NCBI RefSeq assembly: GCF_013343235.1
Contig: NZ_CP040094.1
Coordinates: forward strand, 6,815,001-6,879,000
Origin: Nostoc sp. TCL240-02
GTDB lineage: Bacteria; Cyanobacteriota; Cyanobacteriia; Cyanobacteriales; Nostocaceae
Direction of reading: 5' to 3'
DNA: 64,000 bases
Part shown: in pieces, positions 47,799-55,630 of the stretch
How the letters are laid out: every line of letters starts with the position of its first letter
Numbering within the stretch: the first letter of the stretch is position 1
Notes under the pieces: generated by a model
Told to the model about the DNA's origin: nothing
Seen by the model: only the letters and a program-made list of their open reading frames with translations
The model's database searches: none
Made by a program: the position numbers and the translations under genes

Positions 47799-48665
47799 TC
47801 AAATCGTTCCTTTGAATAAACCTTTGGGACGAATAAGCAGCACCAAAATCATGATCAACAGTGCTACACCCTGTTTATACTGTGAACCCAGCCAAGGGGT
47901 GCTGACTTCTTGGACGATGCCAATGATAAAAGCTGCTGCGATCGCACCATAAGGGTTGCCAATCCCCCCAAGAATCACTGAGGCAAATAAGGGTAAAATT
48001 AAGAACCATCCCATATTTGGACGCACGGTTGTAATCAACCCATACATGCTGCCTCCCAATGACGTAAGAGTGCCAGCAATTAGCCAAGTCCAGAAAATTA
48101 CTCGGTCAACATTAATACCTGAAACCCTAGCTAAGTCCAGATCGTCAGCAACTGCTCGCATCGCCTTACCAATTTTGGTATTTTGCAGCAGGTAATGCAG
48201 CGCAAAAATTGCTAGTATCGCTAACCCCAATACCAATAATTGATTTTGCGGTACTTTTAAACCAAAGATGTCTAAAGCTGTGGTGACAGGTAAATTATAG
48301 TTTTGGTTCTTGCCACCCCAGATAAAAATAATCCCATTGCGAAGAAATAAGGCAAGCCCGATAGAAATAATAATCAGCGTAGTGGAAGTAGCACGGATAG
48401 AGCGCATCTTTGACCACAAGAACTTTTCCGATAACAGCATTGCTGCTACTGTTCCCGCCGCCGCCAGGATCATTGACAGCCAAATATTAACTCCAATACT
48501 ATTGATCAGCCAGGTGAGATAGGCTCCTAAAGTTAAAAAGTCACCATGAGCAAAGTTAGATAACCGTAAAATTCCATAAGTAAGAGTCAGTCCGACTGCG
48601 GCTAGAGCAATAATGCTCCCTACCGCAATTCCATTGACGATTAGTTGGGCGAATTGTGTATCCAT
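47799..48665 (-). CDS. Branched-chain/neutral amino acid ABC transporter permease, LivH type (NatD-like)
   Basis: A 288-residue inner-membrane permease with about eight hydrophobic segments. LivH signatures: NGIAVGSIIALAAVGLTLTYGI, LSNFAHGDFLTLGAYL and GKAMRAVADDLDLARVSGIN, the EAA-like cytoplasmic loop. The family also includes UrtB; the stand-alone location, with no urt genes, favours a NatD-type subunit of the neutral amino acid system, whose partners are encoded elsewhere. It is convergent with psaX, 21 bases apart. Confidence 0.85.
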   Translation of the reverse strand: MDTQFAQLIVNGIAVGSIIALAAVGLTLTYGILRLSNFAHGDFLTLGAYLTWLINSIGVNIWLSMILAAAGTVAAMLLSEKFLWSKMRSIRATSTTLIIISIGLALFLRNGIIFIWGGKNQNYNLPVTTALDIFGLKVPQNQLLVLGLAILAIFALHYLLQNTKIGKAMRAVADDLDLARVSGINVDRVIFWTWLIAGTLTSLGGSMYGLITTVRPNMGWFLILPLFASVILGGIGNPYGAIAAAFIIGIVQEVSTPWLGSQYKQGVALLIMILVLLIRPKGLFKGTI

Positions 48666-48744
48666 AAGTCTTGAGTTGCTTTAACAAATTTTAGGTCAGT
48701 GGTTCAGATAATAATTTTTTTGGACTAACTGCTAAATTCGACAT

Positions 48745-48785
48745 CATAAGTTATGGTTTATAACAACATAAGTTATGGTTTATAA
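48745..48785. repeat. Direct repeat in a divergent promoter
   Basis: CATAAGTTATGGTTTATAA occurs at 48745-48763 and again at 48767-48785, period 22 bases, close to two helical turns. It lies between the natD-like and hybrid kinase genes. It could be a tandem regulator site. Confidence 0.55.
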
Positions 48786-48810
48786 ATAAAAAAGAATTGT
48801 CCGCTAATAT

Positions 48811-48838
48811 ACATAAAATCCTTTTCGGATTTTTATGT
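48811..48838. promoter_or_regulatory. Hairpin upstream of the hybrid kinase
   Basis: ACATAAAATCC and GGATTTTTATGT form a stem with one bulge around TTTTC, ending 32 bases before the kinase start. Function unknown; may be a leader hairpin. Confidence 0.4.
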
Positions 48839-48870
48839 GAAGCTAAATTTGTTAAGCGGTCTAGTTGACC

Positions 48871-50700
48871 ATGCAGCAGTACTCAAGCTTACCAGACCAA
48901 AACTCACAGATAGATGCAACGCCAAAACTTTTGACAACAATTCAGCAACTTCGCGCCAAGTTGTGGCTGGAGAGCAGCTTGAACCAGTTGCAAAGTCGCC
49001 TTAATTATTATCTGCTTTCTGCTTGTCACAATGTCCTACAGGCAGAAGTCGCAGAATCAGAAGTTCTCCAAGCTGTGGTTAACGAGATTAACAGTGTAAT
49101 GAACAGCACTAATCTGGCACTTACAGATTATGCCGTCGGCATTGCTATGTTTCAACCACAAGAAACTGTAGCCACAGTTTGCTATGTTTCTCGTTCTCCA
49201 TCTCAAAACTCACAACCTTTATTTGTAGATGTGCTGACAGCAGAAAAAAAGCTGCTGTTGAGATTGCAAGAGGTTATAGAACTCAAAGATTTACAGCAAC
49301 TTGAGAATCAACAGCCACCAAGCGCTTGGCCGTTAGATGATGATTCTGGCAGTATTATGGGCTGGCTAATTATCGCCGCAGCGCCCCTAAGTTCTGATCG
49401 TGAGTTGCTCATAGAATCAAAAGCCCAACTCAGATCGCAATTGATGTCCAGGTCTGCCAAATACTGTACAACAGCTTTGGTACAACTAAGACACATCCTA
49501 TCTTGGCAGCAACAATATCAACAGTTAAGTAACTCCAATCAAGAATTGGAGCGCACTAATCAGCTGAAAAACCAGTTTCTGGCAAACACCAGCCATGAAA
49601 TTCGCACACCGCTTAGTTCTATTATTGGGTTTACCCATCTGCTTTTAGCTCCAGGGTACGAACCAACTATAGAACGTCAACGGGAGTATTTAAATATCAT
49701 TCAGTCTAGCGGCAAGCACTTACTAGCTCTAATTAATGATATTTTGGATCTTTCAAAAATTGAAGCAAACCAACTAGAGGTGCAGTGGGAAAGTGTAGAT
49801 GTGCCACTGTTATGTAGCAATGTTTTGGCACTGGTGAAAGAGAAAGCCGCTAATAAGGGTTTAAGACTGTGCCTAGAAATTGACCCCGAGATCACAAGCC
49901 TAGTAGCCGACTCTTTGCGACTCAAGCAAATGCTGTTGAATTTACTCTTCAATGCCTTAAAGTTCACCAGCAAAGGAAGTGTTGGCTTACAGGTTGTTTC
50001 CAAAGATGGATCTGTACATTTTACAGTCTGGGATACTGGTAGTGGCATCTCTCAAGAAGACCAGACTCAATTATTTGAACCCTATTTCCAAATTGCTAAG
50101 GCTGTCGCTGGTGGTGCTGAGGGGACTGGTTTGGGTTTAGCAGTGACTCGCAAACTCGCCCAAATTCACGGTGGTTCTGTGAAAGTGGAATCTGAAGTAG
50201 ATAGCGGCTCCCGTTTTACCCTTTTACTTCCCCTTAAGCAAGAGGTAGGAGTGGGGGGAGATGGGGAAGCAGGGGAGGCAGGGGAGGCAAATTACTCCTT
50301 ATCTCCTTTGCCTTTCACCCCTAGTTCTTCTGTAGATATTTTGCTGGTAGAAAATGACTTACCCAACGCTGATTTGATGCAAATTTATCTACGGAAATTA
50401 GGATATCAGGTGACTTGGGTTAAGAATGCTGCTGAGATGTGGGAAGCTCTAACACAGCTAGACCCAGCAGTGATTTTAATGGATGTTTATCTAGCAGATG
50501 GAAATGGTCTGAACTTGGTGCGACAACTGAGAGAACACGAGCAATATCAGACGATTCCGGTAATTGTTCAAACAGCAATGGCGATGAAAGGCGATCGCGA
50601 AACCTGTCTAACAGCCGGAGTAAATGACTATATTTCTAAACCGATTGATTTACCACTTTTAGCTAGTCTGGTGGCTAAGTACAGCAAACCGCCAATATAG
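48871..50700 (+). CDS. Hybrid histidine kinase with C-terminal receiver
   Basis: 609 residues from the ATG at 48871. The N-terminal ~215 residues form a degenerate GAF-like sensor (AVGIAMFQPQETVATVCYVS), followed by a coiled coil. The transmitter is complete: NTSHEIRTPLSSIIGFTHLL, LLNLLFNALKFTSKG, VWDTGSGIS and GTGLGLAVTRKLA. A linker of about 27 residues, VGVGGDGEAGEAGEANYS and following, is translated G-rich intergenic-type repeat. The receiver follows (LVENDLPNADL, phospho-Asp in VILMDVYLADG, Lys in YISKPID). There are no membrane segments. Confidence 0.92.
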   Translation: MQQYSSLPDQNSQIDATPKLLTTIQQLRAKLWLESSLNQLQSRLNYYLLSACHNVLQAEVAESEVLQAVVNEINSVMNSTNLALTDYAVGIAMFQPQETVATVCYVSRSPSQNSQPLFVDVLTAEKKLLLRLQEVIELKDLQQLENQQPPSAWPLDDDSGSIMGWLIIAAAPLSSDRELLIESKAQLRSQLMSRSAKYCTTALVQLRHILSWQQQYQQLSNSNQELERTNQLKNQFLANTSHEIRTPLSSIIGFTHLLLAPGYEPTIERQREYLNIIQSSGKHLLALINDILDLSKIEANQLEVQWESVDVPLLCSNVLALVKEKAANKGLRLCLEIDPEITSLVADSLRLKQMLLNLLFNALKFTSKGSVGLQVVSKDGSVHFTVWDTGSGISQEDQTQLFEPYFQIAKAVAGGAEGTGLGLAVTRKLAQIHGGSVKVESEVDSGSRFTLLLPLKQEVGVGGDGEAGEAGEANYSLSPLPFTPSSSVDILLVENDLPNADLMQIYLRKLGYQVTWVKNAAEMWEALTQLDPAVILMDVYLADGNGLNLVRQLREHEQYQTIPVIVQTAMAMKGDRETCLTAGVNDYISKPIDLPLLASLVAKYSKPPI

Positions 50701-50702
50701 AG

Positions 50703-50800
50703 AGGTGGGGAGCAGAGGAGGCAGGGGGACAAGGGGGAATTATTGAACAAGTCTCTCTCTTGTGTCCCCCCTCTTCCTTGTCTCCCTTGTCTCTTCTTCA
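50703..50800. repeat. Dispersed ~98-bp hairpin-like repeat, copy 2
   Basis: Reverse-complement counterpart of 11888-11985: GGAATTATTGAACAAGTCTC in the centre corresponds to GAGACTTATTCAATAATTCC there, with matching purine and pyrimidine flanks. It lies between the hybrid kinase and larE. Confidence 0.7.
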
Positions 50801-50922
50801 TGTTCAATGCCCAATACTTCGGCTTCGCTCAGTACAAGTGCCCAATTCCCAATGCTCCATAATATAACAAATGACTACAATAAAAATGGTTGGGTGCTAT
50901 GGGGTTTGAGTAGGATTGGGAA

Positions 50923-51753
50923 ATGATGCTGACAGAAAAATTTGAGCAATTAAAAGCCTTATTTCAAGAGATGGAGCAGGCGTTGATTGCCTACTCTGGG
51001 GGCGTTGATAGCACTTTGGTTGCCAAAATTGCTTATGATGCCTTGGGCGATCGCGCTCTGGCTGTCACGGCTGTTTCTCCTTCGCTGTTGCCAGAAGAGT
51101 TGGAAGATGCCAAAATTCAAGCCGCAACTATTGGGATTGCTCATAAAATCGTCCAGACTCACGAGATGGAGAATCCCAATTACACTTCTAACCCGGTTAA
51201 TCGCTGTTATTTTTGTAAAAGTGAGTTGCACGACACTCTCAAACCTTTAGCTTTGCAGTTGGGTTATCCCTACGTAGTAGATGGGGTAAATGCCGATGAT
51301 TTGCATGATTATCGCCCAGGAATTCAAGCAGCGAAAGAAAGAGGGGCGCGATCGCCTTTAGCTGAAGTGGGTGTAACCAAAGTTGAAGTTCGCCAACTTT
51401 CGCAACAACTCGGTTTACCTTGGTGGGATAAACCCGCTCAACCTTGCCTAAGTTCCCGGTTTCCTTATGGTGAAGAGATTACTGTCGCTAAGTTACAACG
51501 AGTTGGTAGAGCAGAAATTTTCTTAAGAAAGCTAGGTTGGCAGAATTTGCGCGTGCGATCGGAAGGCGATACAGCACGCATTGAATTATCACCAGAACAA
51601 ATTAAAGAGTTTGTGTTAACGACAGATTTGCAAAAAGTAGTTTCTGTATTTCAGGATTTTGGATTTCTTTACGTAACTCTGGATTTGGAAGGTTATCGCA
51701 GTGGTAAGTTGAATCAAATTTTGAATCGAGAAGTCTTGGGCGTTAAATTATAA
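50923..51753 (+). CDS. larE: ATP-dependent sacrificial sulfur transferase LarE
   Basis: Converts the carboxylates of pyridinium bis-carboxylate mononucleotide to thiocarboxylates for the nickel-pincer cofactor of lactate racemase and relatives. The 276-residue protein has the PP-loop SGGVDS (25-30) and a cysteine at 175 in AQPCLSSRF, the position of the sacrificial cysteine in the Lactobacillus enzyme. Two further cysteines lie in RCYFCKS (95 and 98). No larA, larB or larC is in this window. Confidence 0.9.
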   Translation: MMLTEKFEQLKALFQEMEQALIAYSGGVDSTLVAKIAYDALGDRALAVTAVSPSLLPEELEDAKIQAATIGIAHKIVQTHEMENPNYTSNPVNRCYFCKSELHDTLKPLALQLGYPYVVDGVNADDLHDYRPGIQAAKERGARSPLAEVGVTKVEVRQLSQQLGLPWWDKPAQPCLSSRFPYGEEITVAKLQRVGRAEIFLRKLGWQNLRVRSEGDTARIELSPEQIKEFVLTTDLQKVVSVFQDFGFLYVTLDLEGYRSGKLNQILNREVLGVKL

Positions 51754-51782
51754 AATTTTGGTTTTATAGAGAGAGATCCAGT

Positions 51783-52145
51783 TTATATTTCTTTACCTTC
51801 TACAGAAACTAGAAAGCAGCCGTTAATCCTCCAGGCATTATCCGGCTGTTTTTCCATAAAATATAAAGCTCTCAAGGGAACTCCATCAGGAGCAAGTAGT
51901 AGCACTGGCTGAGTTATATTTTTTTGGATGGTTGTTATCTTCTCAAAAAAGACAGAGCGAGGACGGTATACTGCTGGGTAACTTATCTTCACCATCTGCA
52001 TAAAATTTTCTGGGGTACCAAATTGCGCCTGAATTCCTGGACTGGCGAAGGCAAAAGCGCCTTGGGCATCATCCTTTTTAAAGGCTGCCAATTGGTTTTC
52101 AATTAGAGAACGTATGGTGATGGCATCGTTGTCGGTAATTTCCAT
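51783..52145 (-). CDS. DUF4864 family protein
   Basis: 120 residues from the ATG ending at 52145 (MEITDNDAITIRSLIENQL). A longer frame to 52211 merely translates a GC-rich repeat. The fold suggested by ENQLAAFKKDDAQGAFAFAS, then ASPGIQAQFGTPENFMQMV, matches DUF4864, related to the NTF2-like/SnoaL group. No known enzymatic role. Convergent with larE, 29 bases apart. Confidence 0.78.
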   Translation of the reverse strand: MEITDNDAITIRSLIENQLAAFKKDDAQGAFAFASPGIQAQFGTPENFMQMVKISYPAVYRPRSVFFEKITTIQKNITQPVLLLAPDGVPLRALYFMEKQPDNAWRINGCFLVSVEGKEI

Positions 52146-52157
52146 AAATCTAAAATT

Positions 52158-52224
52158 GCGTAGGCGCAGCCCGCACTTCTCTACGAGACGCTCCGCGTAG
52201 CTTGCTTCCACGAAGTGGTACGAC
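52158..52224. repeat. GC-rich dispersed repeat
   Basis: GCGTAGGCGCAGCCCGCACT followed by TCTCTACGAGACGCTCCGCG, then GTAGCTTGC; same family as 44905-45020. It abuts the DUF4864 gene and contributes a spurious N-terminal extension to it. Confidence 0.65.
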
Positions 52225-52272
52225 TTGGCTCAGTGACCATCATAGACATCGCTTCAAGGGTCGAGCGATCGC

Positions 52273-53328
52273 TTAATCTTCACGCTGAGTCACCTTGTAT
52301 TCTATCTGCTGTAATGCCGAGCGCCATACATCATAACCCTCTTGCGACAGGTGCAAACCATCTGTGGTCAACTCTGGGCGCATATTGCCTTCCATATCAG
52401 TAAACCAGCTATAAATATTTAGATAATTAGCGCCTTCTTGTTTAGCAATTTGGGTTAGTTGGGTGTTGATATGACGAATGCGGCTATTAGAAAGTTTTGC
52501 TAGGCGAGTAGGCAAAATTGATTGGACAATGATTTGAGCTTTTGGGTGAGTTTCGCGTAAACGACGGACAATCCGGCGATAATTACGCAAAATTGTGTCA
52601 TCACTAGCGCCTTTTCGTAAGTCGTTAATCCCAGCCATGACATAAATCACATCCGGCCGGGTTGCCGAAAATGCCCCCAACCTTTTTAAAACCCCACTGG
52701 AAGTATCTCCAGAGATACCTTGATTGAGCCACAATTTTCCAGTAGGGAGTTTTTCTCTAGGAAACCACATGCTCAAAGAATCACCAACTAAGATGCTTAG
52801 ATGATTTGCACCTTGACCTTGAGCGATCGCTCTAGCTTCTAGAGCTAATAAACTTTTCCAGTCATCATAAGTTAGTTGACGCTTCCTGATCGACTCCCAC
52901 AAAGATTGCAAATTATCACTATCTACGCGCGTATAAATCTGACCTGTTTTCAGAGCCGCCAATCTTTGGTAGTAAAGTTGATTACCAGATGTCAAAGAAA
53001 TACCAGCTGCTCGGGCACTGGGTTTGACTAATGATTCTGTTGAGGCTGGTAATCCTTCACTACTGAGTTCGGGTACGCTAGAGACGTTTTTCTCGTCTAC
53101 CGTCGGCTGCGAATTTTTTAGGGGTTGGAACGCTTGCCCACTGAGTTCTGGTAAGGAGAGATCAACGCTGGGGATGATTTGTCTACTTACTATTGTCTGC
53201 GAGCCTTGTTTTAAATCCCACAGGAATCTAGAACTTTCTGGCAGGACAATCGACAAATGTGGAAGAGCCGATGCTGGTATTGCTAATCCTGTTAACAAGC
53301 CTGCTGCCAACAGATAAGGGTCCCTCAT
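52273..53328 (-). CDS. Exported SGNH/GDSL-family hydrolase
   Basis: A 351-residue protein starting with a signal-peptide-like stretch (LLAAGLLTGLAIPASA). A low-complexity region follows, then the SGNH domain from about residue 170: block I LVGDSLSMW (Ser), block II GISGDTS (Gly), block III MAGINDLRKG (Asn) and block V DGLHLSQEGY (Asp/His). All four catalytic blocks are present, so an active periplasmic esterase or acyl-hydrolase is likely; the substrate is unknown. Confidence 0.88.
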   Translation of the reverse strand: MRDPYLLAAGLLTGLAIPASALPHLSIVLPESSRFLWDLKQGSQTIVSRQIIPSVDLSLPELSGQAFQPLKNSQPTVDEKNVSSVPELSSEGLPASTESLVKPSARAAGISLTSGNQLYYQRLAALKTGQIYTRVDSDNLQSLWESIRKRQLTYDDWKSLLALEARAIAQGQGANHLSILVGDSLSMWFPREKLPTGKLWLNQGISGDTSSGVLKRLGAFSATRPDVIYVMAGINDLRKGASDDTILRNYRRIVRRLRETHPKAQIIVQSILPTRLAKLSNSRIRHINTQLTQIAKQEGANYLNIYSWFTDMEGNMRPELTTDGLHLSQEGYDVWRSALQQIEYKVTQRED

Positions 53329-54033
53329 CGCTTTCTCTCTCCTCTACTCACTGCTTTTCCCTATCACAGCATTAGTTGCCTGTATTCAGGAAAATTTTAC
53401 TTCGGTTAAGTTATTATTCTTATTTACACTGTATAGTTCTGTAAAGCGTGTTGAGTAGATTATCTTAGACAATTTACGATCTCTTTAAAGTACGGTTTTT
53501 TCGGTGGTATACAAGTCTGATTTGCGAAAATACTGGTACTTAAAGCACTATTTTCACAAAACAACCATTTTTTATAACTCAGTGCCCACAAATATTGTAA
53601 GTGTGTATAAGTTTGCGATTAGTTGATATCATACGATGATCCGCTGTTTTTGAGCAATAAAAAGGTTATTATTGTTGATATTTAAGAACTTCCTATAAAA
53701 AAGTTGGGCGCTCAAACTGGTTGGGGATAATTATAAAGTCATCTATAGTGCAGTCAAAAATTATACAGATTGCGTTGATATAGCAAAAGTTAGATTTATT
53801 TTCATCCAAAAGTTGACTCTTAGCTTTGATGGGATGATTTAGGGTTTGATACAGATTATCCAATATTAGAGCAATTCTCTGTACTTCTTTTGTAGTTCTG
53901 TATATATAATTTCAAGTTTATGTTTGCCTGTAGAAGTATGAGTTGAAACACCTTTAAATTAAGTTTTAACTATAGAAAATAACTTCATTGGAAGTGCTAA
54001 GATTTAGGCTTAATCATTAGTGTTTGTTCTCCC
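53329..54033. other. Long intergenic region
   Basis: About 700 AT-rich bases upstream of the SGNH hydrolase gene. I see no gene, RNA or convincing repeat; it may hold decayed sequence given the pseudogene that follows. Confidence 0.35.
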
Positions 54034-54228
54034 GTGGCTAGAGCTAGTACAGCGATTGGTGTCAGTCCAATTATTAAGGAGATTGTGCAAAAACAGGCAC
54101 ATTCGACACGTTTAACACTGAAAGAAGTAATTCTCATGGGAATGTTAGCTATTGAAAAACTAGACGATCAAGGTCGTCAAGAGCTAGCCGATCAAGTTCA
54201 TCAAATGCAGGTGAATGGAGAAATTTAA
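54034..54228 (+). CDS. Small hypothetical protein
   Basis: A 64-residue frame starting with GTG at 54034 (ARASTAIGVSPIIKEIV). It is charged and helical, with AHSTRLTLKEVILMGMLAIEKL at its centre, and could form a small ribbon-helix-helix or helical regulator. The codon pattern reads like a real gene, but no family is recognised. It lies next to a methyltransferase relic and a toxin-antitoxin pair. Confidence 0.4.
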   Translation: MARASTAIGVSPIIKEIVQKQAHSTRLTLKEVILMGMLAIEKLDDQGRQELADQVHQMQVNGEI

Positions 54229-54319
54229 GTGAGGAGTTATAAATTTTAACTCGTCATTCGTGACTATTTACTTAATTTGATTAATGGCTAAAACGATAAC
54301 AACTTCCCATTACATAATT

Positions 54320-54616
54320 TCGTTAATTTCAAAAGAGATTCATTGGCGTTGCAGAGTTTCAGCAACAAACCCAGTTGTGTTAGAACCTGCAAATGGATCT
54401 AAAACCATATCACCTTCATCAATTAAGAATTTGATGAAAACTTAGCAAACCCTTGAAGATAACAGGCTGATAGGGTCTAATTTTGGCTGCTTTGCAGTGT
54501 CGTAAATAAGCACTATTCGATTCAGTATTAGCAATTTCTAGCAAATTTGGCGGGATTGCACCCTGGTTATCCTTTTGGGATTTATGAGAAATATGATGTC
54601 TAATAAGACGTAACAC
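54320..54616 (-). pseudogene. Remnant of a site-specific DNA methyltransferase
   Basis: Minus-strand fragments of one methyltransferase in broken frames. The upper piece reads AIPPNLLEIANTESNSAYLR, then a frame change near 54420, after which [19 protein letters not shown] continues (the SAM-binding DPFAGSNTT motif), then [13 protein letters not shown] at 54340-54342 stands where such enzymes usually have Trp, and SFEIN-like coding continues after it. The 5' part is missing. Clearly a decayed DNA modification gene. Confidence 0.78.
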
Positions 54617-54624
54617 ATTTAAGA

Positions 54625-54972
54625 TTATGTCAGTTTCAGAGCTTGAAGAATCACTGTATTCAACTGCTGAATTTGACTTTCTCCTAATTTACCTATCCTT
54701 CTGGTGATTAGCCTATGCTCTATAGTAGTTATTCGAGTAACCCTAACTTTAGAAGCAACCCGTAATCCAGTATTAGTAAAATCTGGATCTGAAGGTTCTA
54801 AAATAAACTCTTCTGGACTCAAACTACTTATATTTTGAGATGAAATAAAACATAAAGTGACATCATCGCCTATGGTATCTATCCATAAAACTAAACCAGG
54901 ACCTAGCTTTGTTCCACTCAAGTCTATAAATGGAAATGGAACCAAGAGGATATCACCTGTTTGGAGAGACAT
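54625..54972 (-). CDS. PemK/MazF-family toxin
   Basis: A 115-residue predicted mRNA endoribonuclease. Signatures: GDILLVPFPFIDLSGTK at the N-terminus, then the variant GPGLVLW where many MazF proteins have RPALVL, and LRVASKVRVTRITTIE, and a C-terminal helix. Its start overlaps the antitoxin stop (TAATG), consistent with a type II toxin-antitoxin operon. Confidence 0.85.
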   Translation of the reverse strand: MSLQTGDILLVPFPFIDLSGTKLGPGLVLWIDTIGDDVTLCFISSQNISSLSPEEFILEPSDPDFTNTGLRVASKVRVTRITTIEHRLITRRIGKLGESQIQQLNTVILQALKLT

Positions 54973-55178
54973 TAGATAGGTTCTCCGTCGTCAAGTGAGT
55001 ATATGTCTGGTTCATTTTCAAGAAAGTTAAAGACTCCTCCAGTCTGGGCAAGTAGCATTAAATCACAAGTTGAAGGCTCTGATGAATCGAAAAATAGTTT
55101 TTCTTCCAAAAGCGATCGCTCTTCATCAGAGAGAGATAGGATAACTTGCAACAGTGATTCAACAAGTTTAGTATTCAT
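54972..55178 (-). CDS. Antitoxin partner of the PemK/MazF toxin
   Basis: A 68-residue acidic protein. The N-terminal helix is VESLLQVILSLSDEERSLLE; the C-terminal tail (FNFLENEPDIYSLDDGEPI) is acidic and extended, suited to covering a toxin active site. No DNA-binding motif is obvious. Gene order and one-base overlap support the antitoxin call more than sequence does. Confidence 0.72.
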   Translation of the reverse strand: MNTKLVESLLQVILSLSDEERSLLEEKLFFDSSEPSTCDLMLLAQTGGVFNFLENEPDIYSLDDGEPI

Positions 55179-55214
55179 TTCGTATTTCGCTTTGTTTTAC
55201 ATACATTTTTTCTA

Positions 55215-55499
55215 TTAATTCCTTTCGTTTTTTCCTTTTGGTATCTGTATGAGACACAACGGGATACCAAGTTCTTGTTCATCTTCTTGGTCAAGTGATT
55301 CAAATTGTGTGAATTCATCCTCCATTAAGTAGTAACGTACCTCTTCCTCATTAGAAAATGTGTATTTAGAACCATCACAATCTAATATCTCAGTGGATAA
55401 ATCATCGTAGGTTCTTAATCTTGCCCAATTTAAGTTAGGAAAACTACACCACATCAGCCACCAACTTTCTTTGAGAGTAGGTTTTTCTTGGAATTGCAT
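55215..55499 (-). CDS. Hypothetical protein
   Basis: 94 residues from the ATG ending at 55499 (MQFQEKPTLKESWWLMW). An upstream TTG at 55568 lies inside the psaB terminator and was rejected. It is aromatic-rich at the N-terminus and strongly acidic in the middle (SNEEEVRYYLMEDEFTQFES), with a basic tail. Not recognised. It follows the psaB terminator on the same strand and precedes the antitoxin gene by 36 bases. Confidence 0.55.
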   Translation of the reverse strand: MQFQEKPTLKESWWLMWCSFPNLNWARLRTYDDLSTEILDCDGSKYTFSNEEEVRYYLMEDEFTQFESLDQEDEQELGIPLCLIQIPKGKNERN

Positions 55500-55566
55500 T
55501 TTATTTCCATTTCTTTTTATAGTATCTTCAACTTTTCTTACTGTAATTTTAAACTTAACTAATTTC

Positions 55567-55602
55567 AAAAAAATCCCCCACCATTGCGGCAGGGGATTTT
55601 TA
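55567..55602. terminator. psaB terminator
   Basis: On the minus strand, ATCCCC...GGGGAT flanks CTGCCGCAATGGTGG and is followed by a T-run; the plus strand also has A/T tracts on both sides. It lies about 30 bases after the psaB stop. Confidence 0.85.
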
Positions 55603-55630
55603 TTACTTATCTACAAAACTAGCAGCCGAA

